The notes below the pieces were generated by a model. The model made no database searches and was not told where the DNA came from. It was given only the letters and a program-made list of their open reading frames with translations. A stretch of 43,841 nt of DNA from Rhizobium sp. PDO1-076. Its GTDB lineage: Bacteria > Pseudomonadota > Alphaproteobacteria > Rhizobiales > Rhizobiaceae. The translations under genes and the position numbers were made by a program. Below, piece after piece: positions 25,487-32,402 of this stretch. The stretch is from contig NZ_AHZC01000210.1 in assembly GCF_000247475.1 (NCBI RefSeq), positions 1 to 43,841 of the forward strand, given 5' to 3'. Position 1 is the stretch's first letter; each line of letters starts with the position of its first letter.

Positions 25487-25678
25487 GTCCGTTTGGCGCA
25501 GGCCCGGTGAACAGATCCTTGCCCGGCCTTGGACACGACCGAACCACTTTGGACGGCGATATTGGGGATCACGCCGCCCGGTCCAGCCCGTCATGTACGT
25601 GGCAAAGTGCACCTCAAAGCAAAAGTGACCTTCGTCACACCGGCCTGTATATGCGCCGATGCACCCTAAAACGGTCGA

Positions 25679-26176
25679 TCAGTTTGGCTTACCCTTGGTC
25701 CATGTCACCGGCTGATTGAACAGCGGCACAGTCGAGATCGCCATCTTTGCCGAGCCGTCGACAACTTGGCGCGAATGAATGAGATAGATCAGCGTGTCAT
25801 TCTGCTTGTCATAGATCCGGTTGACCACCAGCGACTTCCAGATGATCGACAGGCCCTCGCGAAATACTTCCTCACCCTCCTTCGACAAATCGATATCGCC
25901 GATCTCGATCGGGCCGGTCTGCCGGCAGGCGATTGAATTATTGGAGGGATCCTCGAACCAGTTGCCCTTCGACAGACGATCGATGATCGAACGGTCGAAA
26001 TAGGTGACATGGCAGGTCACGCCCTTGACGCCGGGATCGCTGACCGCCTCGACAATGATGTCATTGCCCACCCAGTCGACCCCGACTTCGCCGACCACTT
26101 CCGCGCTGGCCGCAACGGGCAACAGCGCCAGAGCTGCGGCACCGGCGAGGTTTCGAATGGTCTTTGCAATTGTCAT
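25679..26176 (-). CDS. creA: CreA family protein
   Basis: Periplasmic protein of 165 residues. A signal peptide (about 1-25, ending AASA) is followed by the CreA signature VGEVGVDWVGNDIIVEAVSDP, split around residues 27-48, then GVTCHVTYFDR, IACRQTGPI and a C-terminal LIHSRQVVDGSAKMAISTVP. Two cysteines may form a disulfide. CreA is widespread in Gram-negative bacteria, but its function is unknown; in E. coli it belongs to the cre locus, which has no counterpart here. GGAGAT precedes the ATG. It lies 51 bases downstream of the exonuclease gene on the same strand and may be co-transcribed with it. Confidence 0.93.
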   Translation of the reverse strand: MTIAKTIRNLAGAAALALLPVAASAEVVGEVGVDWVGNDIIVEAVSDPGVKGVTCHVTYFDRSIIDRLSKGNWFEDPSNNSIACRQTGPIEIGDIDLSKEGEEVFREGLSIIWKSLVVNRIYDKQNDTLIYLIHSRQVVDGSAKMAISTVPLFNQPVTWTKGKPN

Positions 26177-26227
26177 CGAGCTATCTCCACTATCATCTCT
26201 GCAGAGACTTAAGGCAGATCCGCCCCG

Positions 26228-26833
26228 TTACAAGGCGCGTGCCGAAACCTTGCGCACCGAACAGGCCTGATAGCCCGCTGCATGCAGGCGTCCGGGCGTC
26301 AGCCCGATCATCGCAGCCAGATCAAGGATCCGTGCAGCACCCTTCTGTTCTGCCATGACGATGGATGCCTGGGCGCAGACCACAGCGTCTTCCGCGGCAT
26401 TGTGGTGGACAAACCGCATGCCCAGATGATCGGCGAGAATGTTTAGCTTGTGCGACGGCAGATGCGGCCAGACGCGTTGTGCCATCTTCACGCTGCACAG
26501 GTAGGATAAGGTCGGATACGCCATGCGATAGCCATCAAGCGATGCCCGCCAGACCGAAAAATCAAACGCCGCATTGTGTGCGATCATCGTCGCCCCGGCA
26601 AAATCCTCGGCGAACTCGTCCATCACCTCGGGAAACTCACCGGCATCTTCGACATGCTCGGCGCGAATTCCATGGATCGCGACATTGAACAGCGAGAACC
26701 GCATGCTCCTCGGCCTGATCAGACGCTCTTCCACCCGCACGATCCGGCCATCCTCGATCCAGGCAAGCCCCACGGAGCAGGCACTGCCGCGTTCCTCGTT
26801 GGCGGTCTCGAAATCGATGGCGATGGTCTTCAA
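26228..26833 (-). CDS. 3'-5' exonuclease, DnaQ-like (DEDDh family)
   Basis: Exonuclease domain protein of 201 residues. The four acidic residues and the histidine of the DEDDh family are visible: D and E in IAIDFETANEE, D in AHNAAFDFSVW, and H plus D in VHHNAAEDAVVCAQ. It resembles the proofreading subunit of DNA polymerase III but is shorter, lacks the polymerase-binding tail and has its own C-terminal segment, so it is probably a stand-alone DNA or RNA trimming enzyme. The only in-frame start before the conserved KTIAIDFET is a TTG (26833); an upstream TGA stops the frame. The ribosome-binding site (GAAGAG) is about 10 bases away. Confidence 0.88.
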   Translation of the reverse strand: MKTIAIDFETANEERGSACSVGLAWIEDGRIVRVEERLIRPRSMRFSLFNVAIHGIRAEHVEDAGEFPEVMDEFAEDFAGATMIAHNAAFDFSVWRASLDGYRMAYPTLSYLCSVKMAQRVWPHLPSHKLNILADHLGMRFVHHNAAEDAVVCAQASIVMAEQKGAARILDLAAMIGLTPGRLHAAGYQACSVRKVSARAL

Positions 26834-26901
26834 CGGATGCGACTCTTCTCAACGGCAGTTCACCTTGTCATAACCGAGACCGCAAGTGACGCAAACCCGG
26901 A

Positions 26902-26930
26902 TTGACGAAGACCCGCCGACAACGCACAGT
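26902..26930 (+). promoter_or_regulatory. Possible promoter of the GNAT leader transcript
   Basis: TTGACG (26902-26907) and CACAGT (26925-26930) are 17 bases apart. The -35 is strong and the -10 weak. A start seven bases after the -10 would fall on the ATG of the 27-codon ORF at 26937, giving a leaderless message. Confidence 0.35.
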
Positions 26931-26936
26931 AACCGC

Positions 26937-27020
26937 ATGATCGCTAACCGCTCGACCCATCTCGTGATGATGCTCACCACCGTTCCTTCAGGGAACGTGG
27001 ATGTTTCGTTGCGCGGCTAG
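26937..27020 (+). CDS. Possible 27-residue leader peptide upstream of the GNAT gene
   Basis: Open frame of 27 codons from ATG at 26937 to TAG at 27020, beginning MIANRSTHLVMM and ending GNVDVSLRG. It has no ribosome-binding site; if the promoter at 26902-26930 is right it starts exactly at the 5' end of the RNA, as known leaderless leader peptides such as rhizobial TrpL do. It contains a hairpin (CGTTCC 26981-26986 with GGAACG 26992-26997) and lies before the alternating hairpins at 27041-27105. No amino acid is strongly repeated, so it does not look like a simple amino-acid-sensing leader. It may be chance; confidence is low. Confidence 0.33.
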   Translation: MIANRSTHLVMMLTTVPSGNVDVSLRG

Positions 27021-27040
27021 ACGGCGTATCGATCACCCCA

Positions 27041-27105
27041 CGAACCCTGCCGGGATGAGCAGGGTTCGAAAAGTCCCTGCTCCCCGCAAATTTGAAGGAG
27101 AGCAG
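27041..27105 (+). promoter_or_regulatory. Leader with mutually exclusive hairpins controlling the GNAT gene
   Basis: Four segments precede the GNAT ATG (27108). Segment 1 CGAACCCTGC (27041-27050) pairs perfectly with segment 2 GCAGGGTTCG (27059-27068). Segment 2 extended to GAGCAGGG (27057-27064) pairs perfectly with segment 3 CCCTGCTC (27075-27082). Segment 3 CTGCTC (27077-27082) pairs with segment 4 GAGCAG (27100-27105), which overlaps the end of the AAGGAG ribosome-binding site. The 1:2 plus 3:4 state would hide that site and the 2:3 state would free it. This matches the logic of translational attenuators, but no known RNA family was recognised. Confidence 0.58.
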
Positions 27106-27107
27106 CG

Positions 27108-27683
27108 ATGCAGCAAGAGCCACCTATAAATCCGACAGCGGGCCCGATCATGCGGGCCGACAAGAGCCCTGTCGCGCGTGATGCCCGATGGCCGGTCGAT
27201 CTCTCGATTCGGGCGCAATCGCCTGACGATGCAAACGGAATTGCCGAGCTGCAGAGCATGCCTGGCGTCCGCGCCGGTACGTTGCGTCCGCCCTATCCGC
27301 GTATCGCGGATATCCGCAAGCATATCGAGAATCAGCCTGCCAACACCGTGGCCCTGGTTGCGATCCTGGAAGGACGGCTCGTCGGCAATGCCGGTTTGAC
27401 ACGCCTGCCCGGTCGCCGCAGCCATGTCGGCGAGATCGGTATGGCGGTGCATGATGTCTATCAGGGCCGCGGCATCGGCCGGGCTCTGCTCGGCGAACTT
27501 GTTGCCAATGCCTTCGACTGGATGGACATCAGACGGCTTGAACTGACTGTCTTCACCGACAATGTCCCGGCGATTGCTCTCTATGAAAGCTTCGGCTTCG
27601 AACGTGAGGGCTCCCATCGCGCATATGCATTGCGCGCGGGCAGATATGTCGACGCCTATGCAATGGCCAGGATAAAAACCTGA
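27108..27683 (+). CDS. GNAT family N-acetyltransferase
   Basis: Acetyl-CoA-dependent acetyltransferase of 191 residues. The acetyl-CoA loop is in motif A, IGMAVHDVYQGRGIGRALL (Q/R-x-x-G-x-G as QGRGIG), followed by LELTVFTDNVPAIALYESFGF of motif B, split around residues 144-165, and the end YVDAYAMARI. The domain begins near residue 31; the first 30 residues are proline-rich and not part of it. The layout is close to RimI/phosphinothricin-type enzymes that modify small molecules or protein N-termini, but the substrate cannot be told. AAGGAG lies seven bases before the ATG and sits within the alternating-hairpin leader. A hairpin after the gene (27716-27745) suggests a single-gene unit. Confidence 0.9.
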   Translation: MQQEPPINPTAGPIMRADKSPVARDARWPVDLSIRAQSPDDANGIAELQSMPGVRAGTLRPPYPRIADIRKHIENQPANTVALVAILEGRLVGNAGLTRLPGRRSHVGEIGMAVHDVYQGRGIGRALLGELVANAFDWMDIRRLELTVFTDNVPAIALYESFGFEREGSHRAYALRAGRYVDAYAMARIKT

Positions 27684-27715
27684 CGCTGCACGGGTCTGAT
27701 GACCCCGGGCGCGGC

Positions 27716-27745
27716 AGGCGGGGCAGCGTTTTGGTTGCCCCGCCT
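27716..27745 (+). terminator. Hairpin after the GNAT gene
   Basis: AGGCGGGGCA (27716-27725) pairs perfectly with TGCCCCGCCT (27736-27745) around a 10-base loop, 32 bases past the stop. The tail is only TT CA, so termination strength is uncertain. Confidence 0.55.
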
Positions 27746-27882
27746 TCACCATATGCGGCCTTTTGCACGCAGCCCCCTATACTTTCCGGGCCGAGACGAG
27801 TAGGAACGGCGCCAACATACCCGCAATCGGCGGGCGCGGTGCTTTGGCCCGCAAGAGACACCAATTTCGAAAGTTGACCCCG

Positions 27883-29952
27883 ATGACTGATTTTGACGGC
27901 ATCGTCCCGGCGATCGCCGAGGCATTGCGCCAACGTGGCTATGACACGCTGACCCCCGTGCAGCAGGCGATGATCGACCCCGATCTCGAAAGCCAGGACG
28001 CACTCGTCTCCGCCCAGACAGGTTCCGGCAAGACGGTTGCCTTCGGCCTCGCGCTTGCCCCGACGCTGCTCGGAACCGAGAACCGCTTCGGCCGCGCGGC
28101 AGCCCCGTTGGCGCTTTGCATCGCACCGACACGCGAGCTGGCCATGCAGGTCATGCGCGAACTGGAATGGCTCTACGAGAAGACCGGTGCGGTCATCGCC
28201 TCATGCGTCGGCGGCATGGATGTACGCAACGAGCGCCGTGCGCTCGAACGTGGCGCCCATATCGTCGTCGGCACGCCGGGCCGACTGCGCGACCACATCA
28301 CCCGCCGCGCGCTTGATCTGTCCGAACTGCGCGCCGTCGTTCTCGACGAAGCCGATGAAATGCTCGACCTCGGATTCCGCGAAGATCTCGAATTCATCCT
28401 AGAAGCCTCGCCGGACGAACGCCGCACCCTGATGTTCTCGGCAACGGTTCCGCGCTCGATCGCCGACCTTGCCAAGAATTTCCAGCGCAATGCAAAGCGT
28501 ATCGAGACCGTTTCCGAAAAGAAGCAGCACGTCGACATCGAATACCGCGCGCTGACAGTTGCCAATCCGGACCGAGAGAACGCCATCATCAACGTCCTGC
28601 GTTTCTACGAGGCTCGCAACACCATCGTCTTCTGCTCGACCCGCGCCGCTGTCAATCATCTGACCGCGCGTCTGCACAATCGTGGCTTCTCAGTCGTCGC
28701 TCTGTCTGGCGAACTGTCGCAGAACGAGCGTACGCACGCCCTTCAGGCCATGCGTGATGGCCGTGCCCGCGTCTGCATCGCGACCGACGTCGCCGCCCGC
28801 GGTATCGACCTGCCCGGCCTCGAACTCGTCATCCATGCCGACCTGCCGAACAATTCGGAAACCCTGCTGCACCGTTCGGGCCGTACCGGCCGCGCCGGCA
28901 ACAAGGGCGTTTCCGCCCTGATCGTGCCGGTCAGCGCCCGCCGCAAGGCCGAGCGCCTGCTCGCCGGCGCCAGCGTCCAGCCGACCTGGGCCCTGCCGCC
29001 ATCCGCCGACGAGGTGCTGGCCCGCGACGACGAGCGCCTGCTTGCCGATCCGGCTCTGGCACAAGCGATCAACGAGGATGAAGCCCCCTTTATCGCAACG
29101 CTTCTGGCCCAGCATGGCGCCGAACAGGTTGCAGCCGCCTTCCTGCGGCTGCAGCGCGGCAATCGCTCGGCTCCAGAAGATCTGATCCCCGTCGCCCTCC
29201 AGGCAGAACGCAAGCGTCGCGAAGGCGAAACCTTCGAGCAACGCCCGACAGAACTGCGTCCGCGCAGCGAATTCGGCCCGAGCGTCTGGTTCTCGCTGTC
29301 GGTTGGGCGTCGCCAGAGCGCCGAGCCGCGCTGGCTGATTCCAATGATCTGCCGCAACGGCAACATCACCAAGAATGAAATCGGCGCGATCAAGATGCAG
29401 CCGGAAGAGACCTTCGTTGAAATTGCCAAGAGCAATCTCGAGCAGTTCCTCACGGCGCTCGGCCCCAACAAGGCCCTCGAGCGCGGCATCACAGTGACCC
29501 AGCTGCCCGGCGTGCCGGACTTCTCGGCACCGCCGAAGGAACGCGCAGCCCGTCCGCCGCGCGAAGAAGGCGAACGCCAGTCCTATGGCGACAAGAAGCC
29601 CTTCGCCGACAAGAAGCCCTATGGCAACAAAAAGCCCTACGGTGACAAGAAGCCGTATGCGGCAAAGAGCGAAACTGCCGAACGCAAGCCTTACAAGGAC
29701 GACATGGCGCGCGCCGACGCCGACGTCTGGGGCGACGCACCGGCACGGCCCAGGCGTGACGATTCGACCGGGGCCAAGCCCGATTTCAAGAAGAAGCCGA
29801 AGAGCGCGTCTAACGCCTGGGACAAGCCGGCCAAGTCCGATTGGGCCGGCAAGCCGAAGGGCGACAAGCCCGCATATGCCGGCAAGCCGAAGTTCGACGA
29901 TCGCGGCCCGTCGGCCGGTCCGAAAAAGAAGACCTTCAAGCCCAAGGTCTGA
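27883..29952 (+). CDS. DEAD-box RNA helicase with DbpA-like RNA-binding domain and basic repeat tail
   Basis: ATP-dependent RNA helicase of 689 residues. The helicase core (about 1-370) shows TPVQQAM (Q motif), AQTGSGKT, PTRELA, TPGR, LDEADEMLDLGF, SAT, VFCSTRAAV, ATDVAARGIDLP and HRSGRTGRAG. After a linker, residues about 465-540 form a DbpA-type RNA-recognition domain (VWFSLSVGRR, ICRNGNITKNEIGAI). From about residue 568 there are four 6-residue repeats of the type YGDKKP and then a lysine/proline-rich tail ending KKKTFKPKV, likely disordered and RNA-binding. Such enzymes help ribosome assembly and RNA turnover, often in the cold. The ATG at 27883 sets the usual N-terminus (TDFDGIVPAIAEAL); its ribosome-binding site is weak. 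Confidence 0.93.
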   Translation: MTDFDGIVPAIAEALRQRGYDTLTPVQQAMIDPDLESQDALVSAQTGSGKTVAFGLALAPTLLGTENRFGRAAAPLALCIAPTRELAMQVMRELEWLYEKTGAVIASCVGGMDVRNERRALERGAHIVVGTPGRLRDHITRRALDLSELRAVVLDEADEMLDLGFREDLEFILEASPDERRTLMFSATVPRSIADLAKNFQRNAKRIETVSEKKQHVDIEYRALTVANPDRENAIINVLRFYEARNTIVFCSTRAAVNHLTARLHNRGFSVVALSGELSQNERTHALQAMRDGRARVCIATDVAARGIDLPGLELVIHADLPNNSETLLHRSGRTGRAGNKGVSALIVPVSARRKAERLLAGASVQPTWALPPSADEVLARDDERLLADPALAQAINEDEAPFIATLLAQHGAEQVAAAFLRLQRGNRSAPEDLIPVALQAERKRREGETFEQRPTELRPRSEFGPSVWFSLSVGRRQSAEPRWLIPMICRNGNITKNEIGAIKMQPEETFVEIAKSNLEQFLTALGPNKALERGITVTQLPGVPDFSAPPKERAARPPREEGERQSYGDKKPFADKKPYGNKKPYGDKKPYAAKSETAERKPYKDDMARADADVWGDAPARPRRDDSTGAKPDFKKKPKSASNAWDKPAKSDWAGKPKGDKPAYAGKPKFDDRGPSAGPKKKTFKPKV
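29584..29673 (+). repeat. 18-base coding repeat (YGDKKP units) in the RNA helicase gene
   Basis: Four 18-base units start at 29584, 29602, 29620 and 29638, encoding YGDKKP, FADKKP, YGNKKP and YGDKKP; a fifth at 29656 is degenerate (YAAKSE). The units differ at third positions, so the repeat is old and kept for its protein sequence rather than freshly expanded. Confidence 0.85.
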
Positions 29953-29958
29953 GTGATC

Positions 29959-29981
29959 GATGGGGCAGTCTATGCCCCATC
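29959..29981 (+). terminator. Hairpin after the RNA helicase gene
   Basis: GATGGGGCA (29959-29967) pairs with TGCCCCATC (29973-29981), loop GTCTA, seven bases past the stop. No T tract follows. Confidence 0.45.
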
Positions 29982-30066
29982 CCGCCTCTCCGAGGCACGG
30001 GCTCCGTCACTGATGGAACAAGCCCCGCCCCCTGCGCATTGAGTGCGCGAAGGGGAACAATTTCAC

Positions 30067-30945
30067 ATGGCCGCCAACAGCGCTCGACACAAGACCTCCA
30101 CGGATATCCACGATTTCCTGACAGGGCTTGCCCGTGGCCTGGCTGGCGCCCTGCTGTTTGCGCTGCCTATGCTGATGACCATGGAGATGTGGAGCCTCGG
30201 TTTCTACATGGAGCGCGTGCGACTGCTCCTGCTCTTGATCATCAACATCCCCTTGCTTGTCTTTCTGTCGCACCGGATCGGCTTCGAGCACACCAATTGC
30301 TGGAGCAGCACCATCCGCGATGCGCTGGTTGCCTTCGGCATGGGCATCGCGGCAAGCGCTGCCCTCCTGCTGGTCCTCGGGGTCATCACCACAGACATGC
30401 CGCCACGGCAATGGGTCGGCATGGTCGCGATACAGGCGGTGCCGGCGAGCATCGGCGCCCTGCTCGCACGAAGCCAGCTAGGCATGGGCGCCGATCATGA
30501 GGACGAGGACGAGGAAAAAGACGCCGACGAGACCGACCACTCATCTGAAGGCAGCAGCTATGTCGTCGAACTCTCGATGATGGCCGTCGGCGCGCTGTTT
30601 CTGTCGCTCAATCTGGCGCCCACGGAAGAGATGATCCTTCTCGCATACAAGATGACGCCCTGGCATACACTTGCACTGATCGCCATCTCCATCGGCATGA
30701 TGCACGGCTTCGTCTATGCCCTGTCCTTTCGCGGTGGCCACCGGCTTGAAAGCGGCGTGCCCGGCTGGCATGCCTTCATCCGCTTCACTCTGCCCGGCTA
30801 TCTCGTGGCATTGGCCATCAGCCTTTTCACCTTGTGGACCTTCGAGCGGCTGGACGACACGGGCGTGACGCAGATTGTTCTGATCGTCATCGTCCTGGGC
30901 TTACCGGCAGCCATCGGTGCGGCTGCCGCACGGCTCATTTTGTAG
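30067..30945 (+). CDS. TIGR02587 family integral membrane protein
   Basis: Membrane protein of 292 residues with about seven helices, matching the family known as TIGR02587 (function unknown; found in rhizobia and cyanobacteria next to TIGR02588). Features: N-terminal FLTGLARGLAGALLFALPMLMTMEMW, split around residues 20-45; a cytosolic or periplasmic acidic insert (about 140-160, DHEDEDEEKDADETD); the conserved ALFLSLNLAPTEEMILLAYKM; and GMMHGFVYALSFRGGH. The acidic insert could bind cations. I chose the ATG at 30067, 11 bases after AGGGG, over a GTG eight codons upstream without a site. It is followed by the TIGR02588 gene after 11 bases. Confidence 0.82.
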   Translation: MAANSARHKTSTDIHDFLTGLARGLAGALLFALPMLMTMEMWSLGFYMERVRLLLLLIINIPLLVFLSHRIGFEHTNCWSSTIRDALVAFGMGIAASAALLLVLGVITTDMPPRQWVGMVAIQAVPASIGALLARSQLGMGADHEDEDEEKDADETDHSSEGSSYVVELSMMAVGALFLSLNLAPTEEMILLAYKMTPWHTLALIAISIGMMHGFVYALSFRGGHRLESGVPGWHAFIRFTLPGYLVALAISLFTLWTFERLDDTGVTQIVLIVIVLGLPAAIGAAAARLIL

Positions 30946-30956
30946 GAAGATCGCCA

Positions 30957-31391
30957 ATGACCAGTTTGGAGAGCAAAAAGGTGGCAAGAAAAGGCAAGCC
31001 CCCGAATACCGAGCGCCTTAAACCACACTGGATAGAGTGGCTGACCGGTGCGGTCTCCTCGCTTCTCATCCTCGCCATCATCGGTTGGGTGAGCTATGAG
31101 GCCGTCAATGGGACAGACACCCCTGCCGAGTTGCGCGTCGACATTGCATCGATCGAAAAAACGGGCGCCGGTTGGCGGGTGCTGTTCGACCTGAGCAACA
31201 GCGGCGAAGCCACCGCAGCGGCCGTCGAAGTGCGCGGTACCGTGACCGATCGCGGTCGCTTCGTTGAAGAGGCCGCAGTCATATTCGACTATGTTGCGGC
31301 ACGCTCCATTGCGCATGGCGCATTGATCTTCACTCAGGATCCAGCCGGCCGCGACCTCAATATCCGGGCTGTCGGCTTCAATGAACCATGA
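30957..31391 (+). CDS. TIGR02588 family protein, partner of TIGR02587
   Basis: A 144-residue protein with a basic N-terminus, one membrane helix (about 28-48, TGAVSSLLILAIIGWVSYEA) and an external domain of mostly beta strands (WRVLFDLSNSGEATAAAVEVRG, split around residues 74-95). It matches the TIGR02588 family, always described next to TIGR02587. The ATG at 30957 follows GGAA by eight bases, 11 bases after the stop of the upstream gene, so the two form an operon. The domain resembles an Ig-like fold that could bind a ligand or partner at the membrane surface. No function is known. Confidence 0.82.
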   Translation: MTSLESKKVARKGKPPNTERLKPHWIEWLTGAVSSLLILAIIGWVSYEAVNGTDTPAELRVDIASIEKTGAGWRVLFDLSNSGEATAAAVEVRGTVTDRGRFVEEAAVIFDYVAARSIAHGALIFTQDPAGRDLNIRAVGFNEP

Positions 31392-31409
31392 TATCGGCAC
31401 CATCCTGGA

Positions 31410-32390
31410 TCAGGCGGCACGCCCTGCCTTAAACCGCAATTGCTCAAGCATCCGGCCAATACCGTCAGAAAGTTCGATCGACGGCGCCAACCCATAGTCA
31501 GCCTGCATTCGGGTATCGCCGCAACGATAGAATACGCCTTCAGGCTTGTCGGACAGGCCGGAGACCTTCGGGTCCCATCCGATTTGCCTGGCGACCTCCT
31601 CGGCAAGTGTAATGAACGAGGTTGCAATACCGGTCGAAAGGTTAAGGCTCGCGCCCGTTGGCAACCTGTCCACGGTGCGCCAGACGAAATCCACACAATC
31701 GGAAATATGGATAAAATCGCGGCATTGCCGTCCGGATCCCCAGACGAAAACCTCGTCTCTGCCCATCTCGGCCATCAGACGCTGGCAGATCGCCGGAAAG
31801 GGATAGGCCAGATCCTGATCCTCTCCGTAACCGCTGAACGGCCGATAGGCCACCGCTCGCCCGCCATAACGCTCGACATAGAGCTTCATCAAAAACTCGC
31901 CGGTCAGCTTCGCCCAACCATAGCTGAGATCAGGAACACCGAGGCCTTCCTGGAACGAGATCATCTCCTCTCTCAACAAGGTATGCCCGATCGCCCTCTG
32001 GTGGCCGATCGAATAGGCGGCACTCGAACTGAAGAAGACGACGCAGCCCGGGCGCGTGGCCGCCGCCCATTTCCACATCAATGCATCAACCGCAAGGTCC
32101 TCGGCCACGCTAAGCGCTTGCGTCTCCATCATGATCCGCCCCCCGACAACCGCAGCAAGGTGGTAGACATAGTCGAAACGTTCGTTAGTCCGGGCAAAAT
32201 AGTCGCGGCAATCGGACGACACGAAGGTAAACCGACCCTTCGGCGGAACCGGCCAGTGTTCGGGAAGAAGGCCACCGGTCCCATGGACAACACTGTCGAC
32301 GCAGACGACATCGAGCCCCTCTGACAAGAGACGCGCGCAGAGATGACGTCCGACAAATCCGGCCCCACCGGTCACCAAAGCCCTTGTCAT
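31410..32390 (-). CDS. NAD-dependent epimerase/dehydratase (nucleotide-sugar modifying)
   Basis: Short-chain dehydrogenase of the extended type, 326 residues. The NAD-binding motif is VTGGAGFVGRHL (start), the substrate/cofactor stretch is HLAAVVGGR, and the catalytic residues are the serines in FFSSSAAY and Y-x-x-x-K in LSYGWAKLTGE. HLAAVVGG and the later block resemble GDP-L-fucose synthase (WcaG) and related GDP- or dTDP-sugar enzymes, but the exact sugar cannot be fixed. It starts 12 bases after the stop of a GT4 glycosyltransferase on the same strand, so the enzyme may supply that transferase with its sugar donor. Confidence 0.86.
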   Translation of the reverse strand: MTRALVTGGAGFVGRHLCARLLSEGLDVVCVDSVVHGTGGLLPEHWPVPPKGRFTFVSSDCRDYFARTNERFDYVYHLAAVVGGRIMMETQALSVAEDLAVDALMWKWAAATRPGCVVFFSSSAAYSIGHQRAIGHTLLREEMISFQEGLGVPDLSYGWAKLTGEFLMKLYVERYGGRAVAYRPFSGYGEDQDLAYPFPAICQRLMAEMGRDEVFVWGSGRQCRDFIHISDCVDFVWRTVDRLPTGASLNLSTGIATSFITLAEEVARQIGWDPKVSGLSDKPEGVFYRCGDTRMQADYGLAPSIELSDGIGRMLEQLRFKAGRAA

Positions 32391-32402
32391 GACATCCCTC
32401 TC

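Noticed and set aside
26937..27020. Similarity of the short ORF (NVD) to the stalling site of ErmBL
   Set aside because: Three residues in a short peptide are no evidence; the position relative to the hairpins also does not fit.
27041..27090. tRNA or SRP RNA candidate (GGTTCGAA and GCCGGGATGAGC look familiar)
   Set aside because: No acceptor stem, anticodon arm or seven-base T loop can be drawn, and the SRP GGAAG-AGC core is missing; the hairpin-switch reading fits better.
27055..27129. 24-codon ORF (MSRVRKVPAPRKF...) overlapping the GNAT start
   Set aside because: Lies across the hairpins, has no ribosome-binding site and overlaps the GNAT gene out of frame; probably chance, though it could be coupled.
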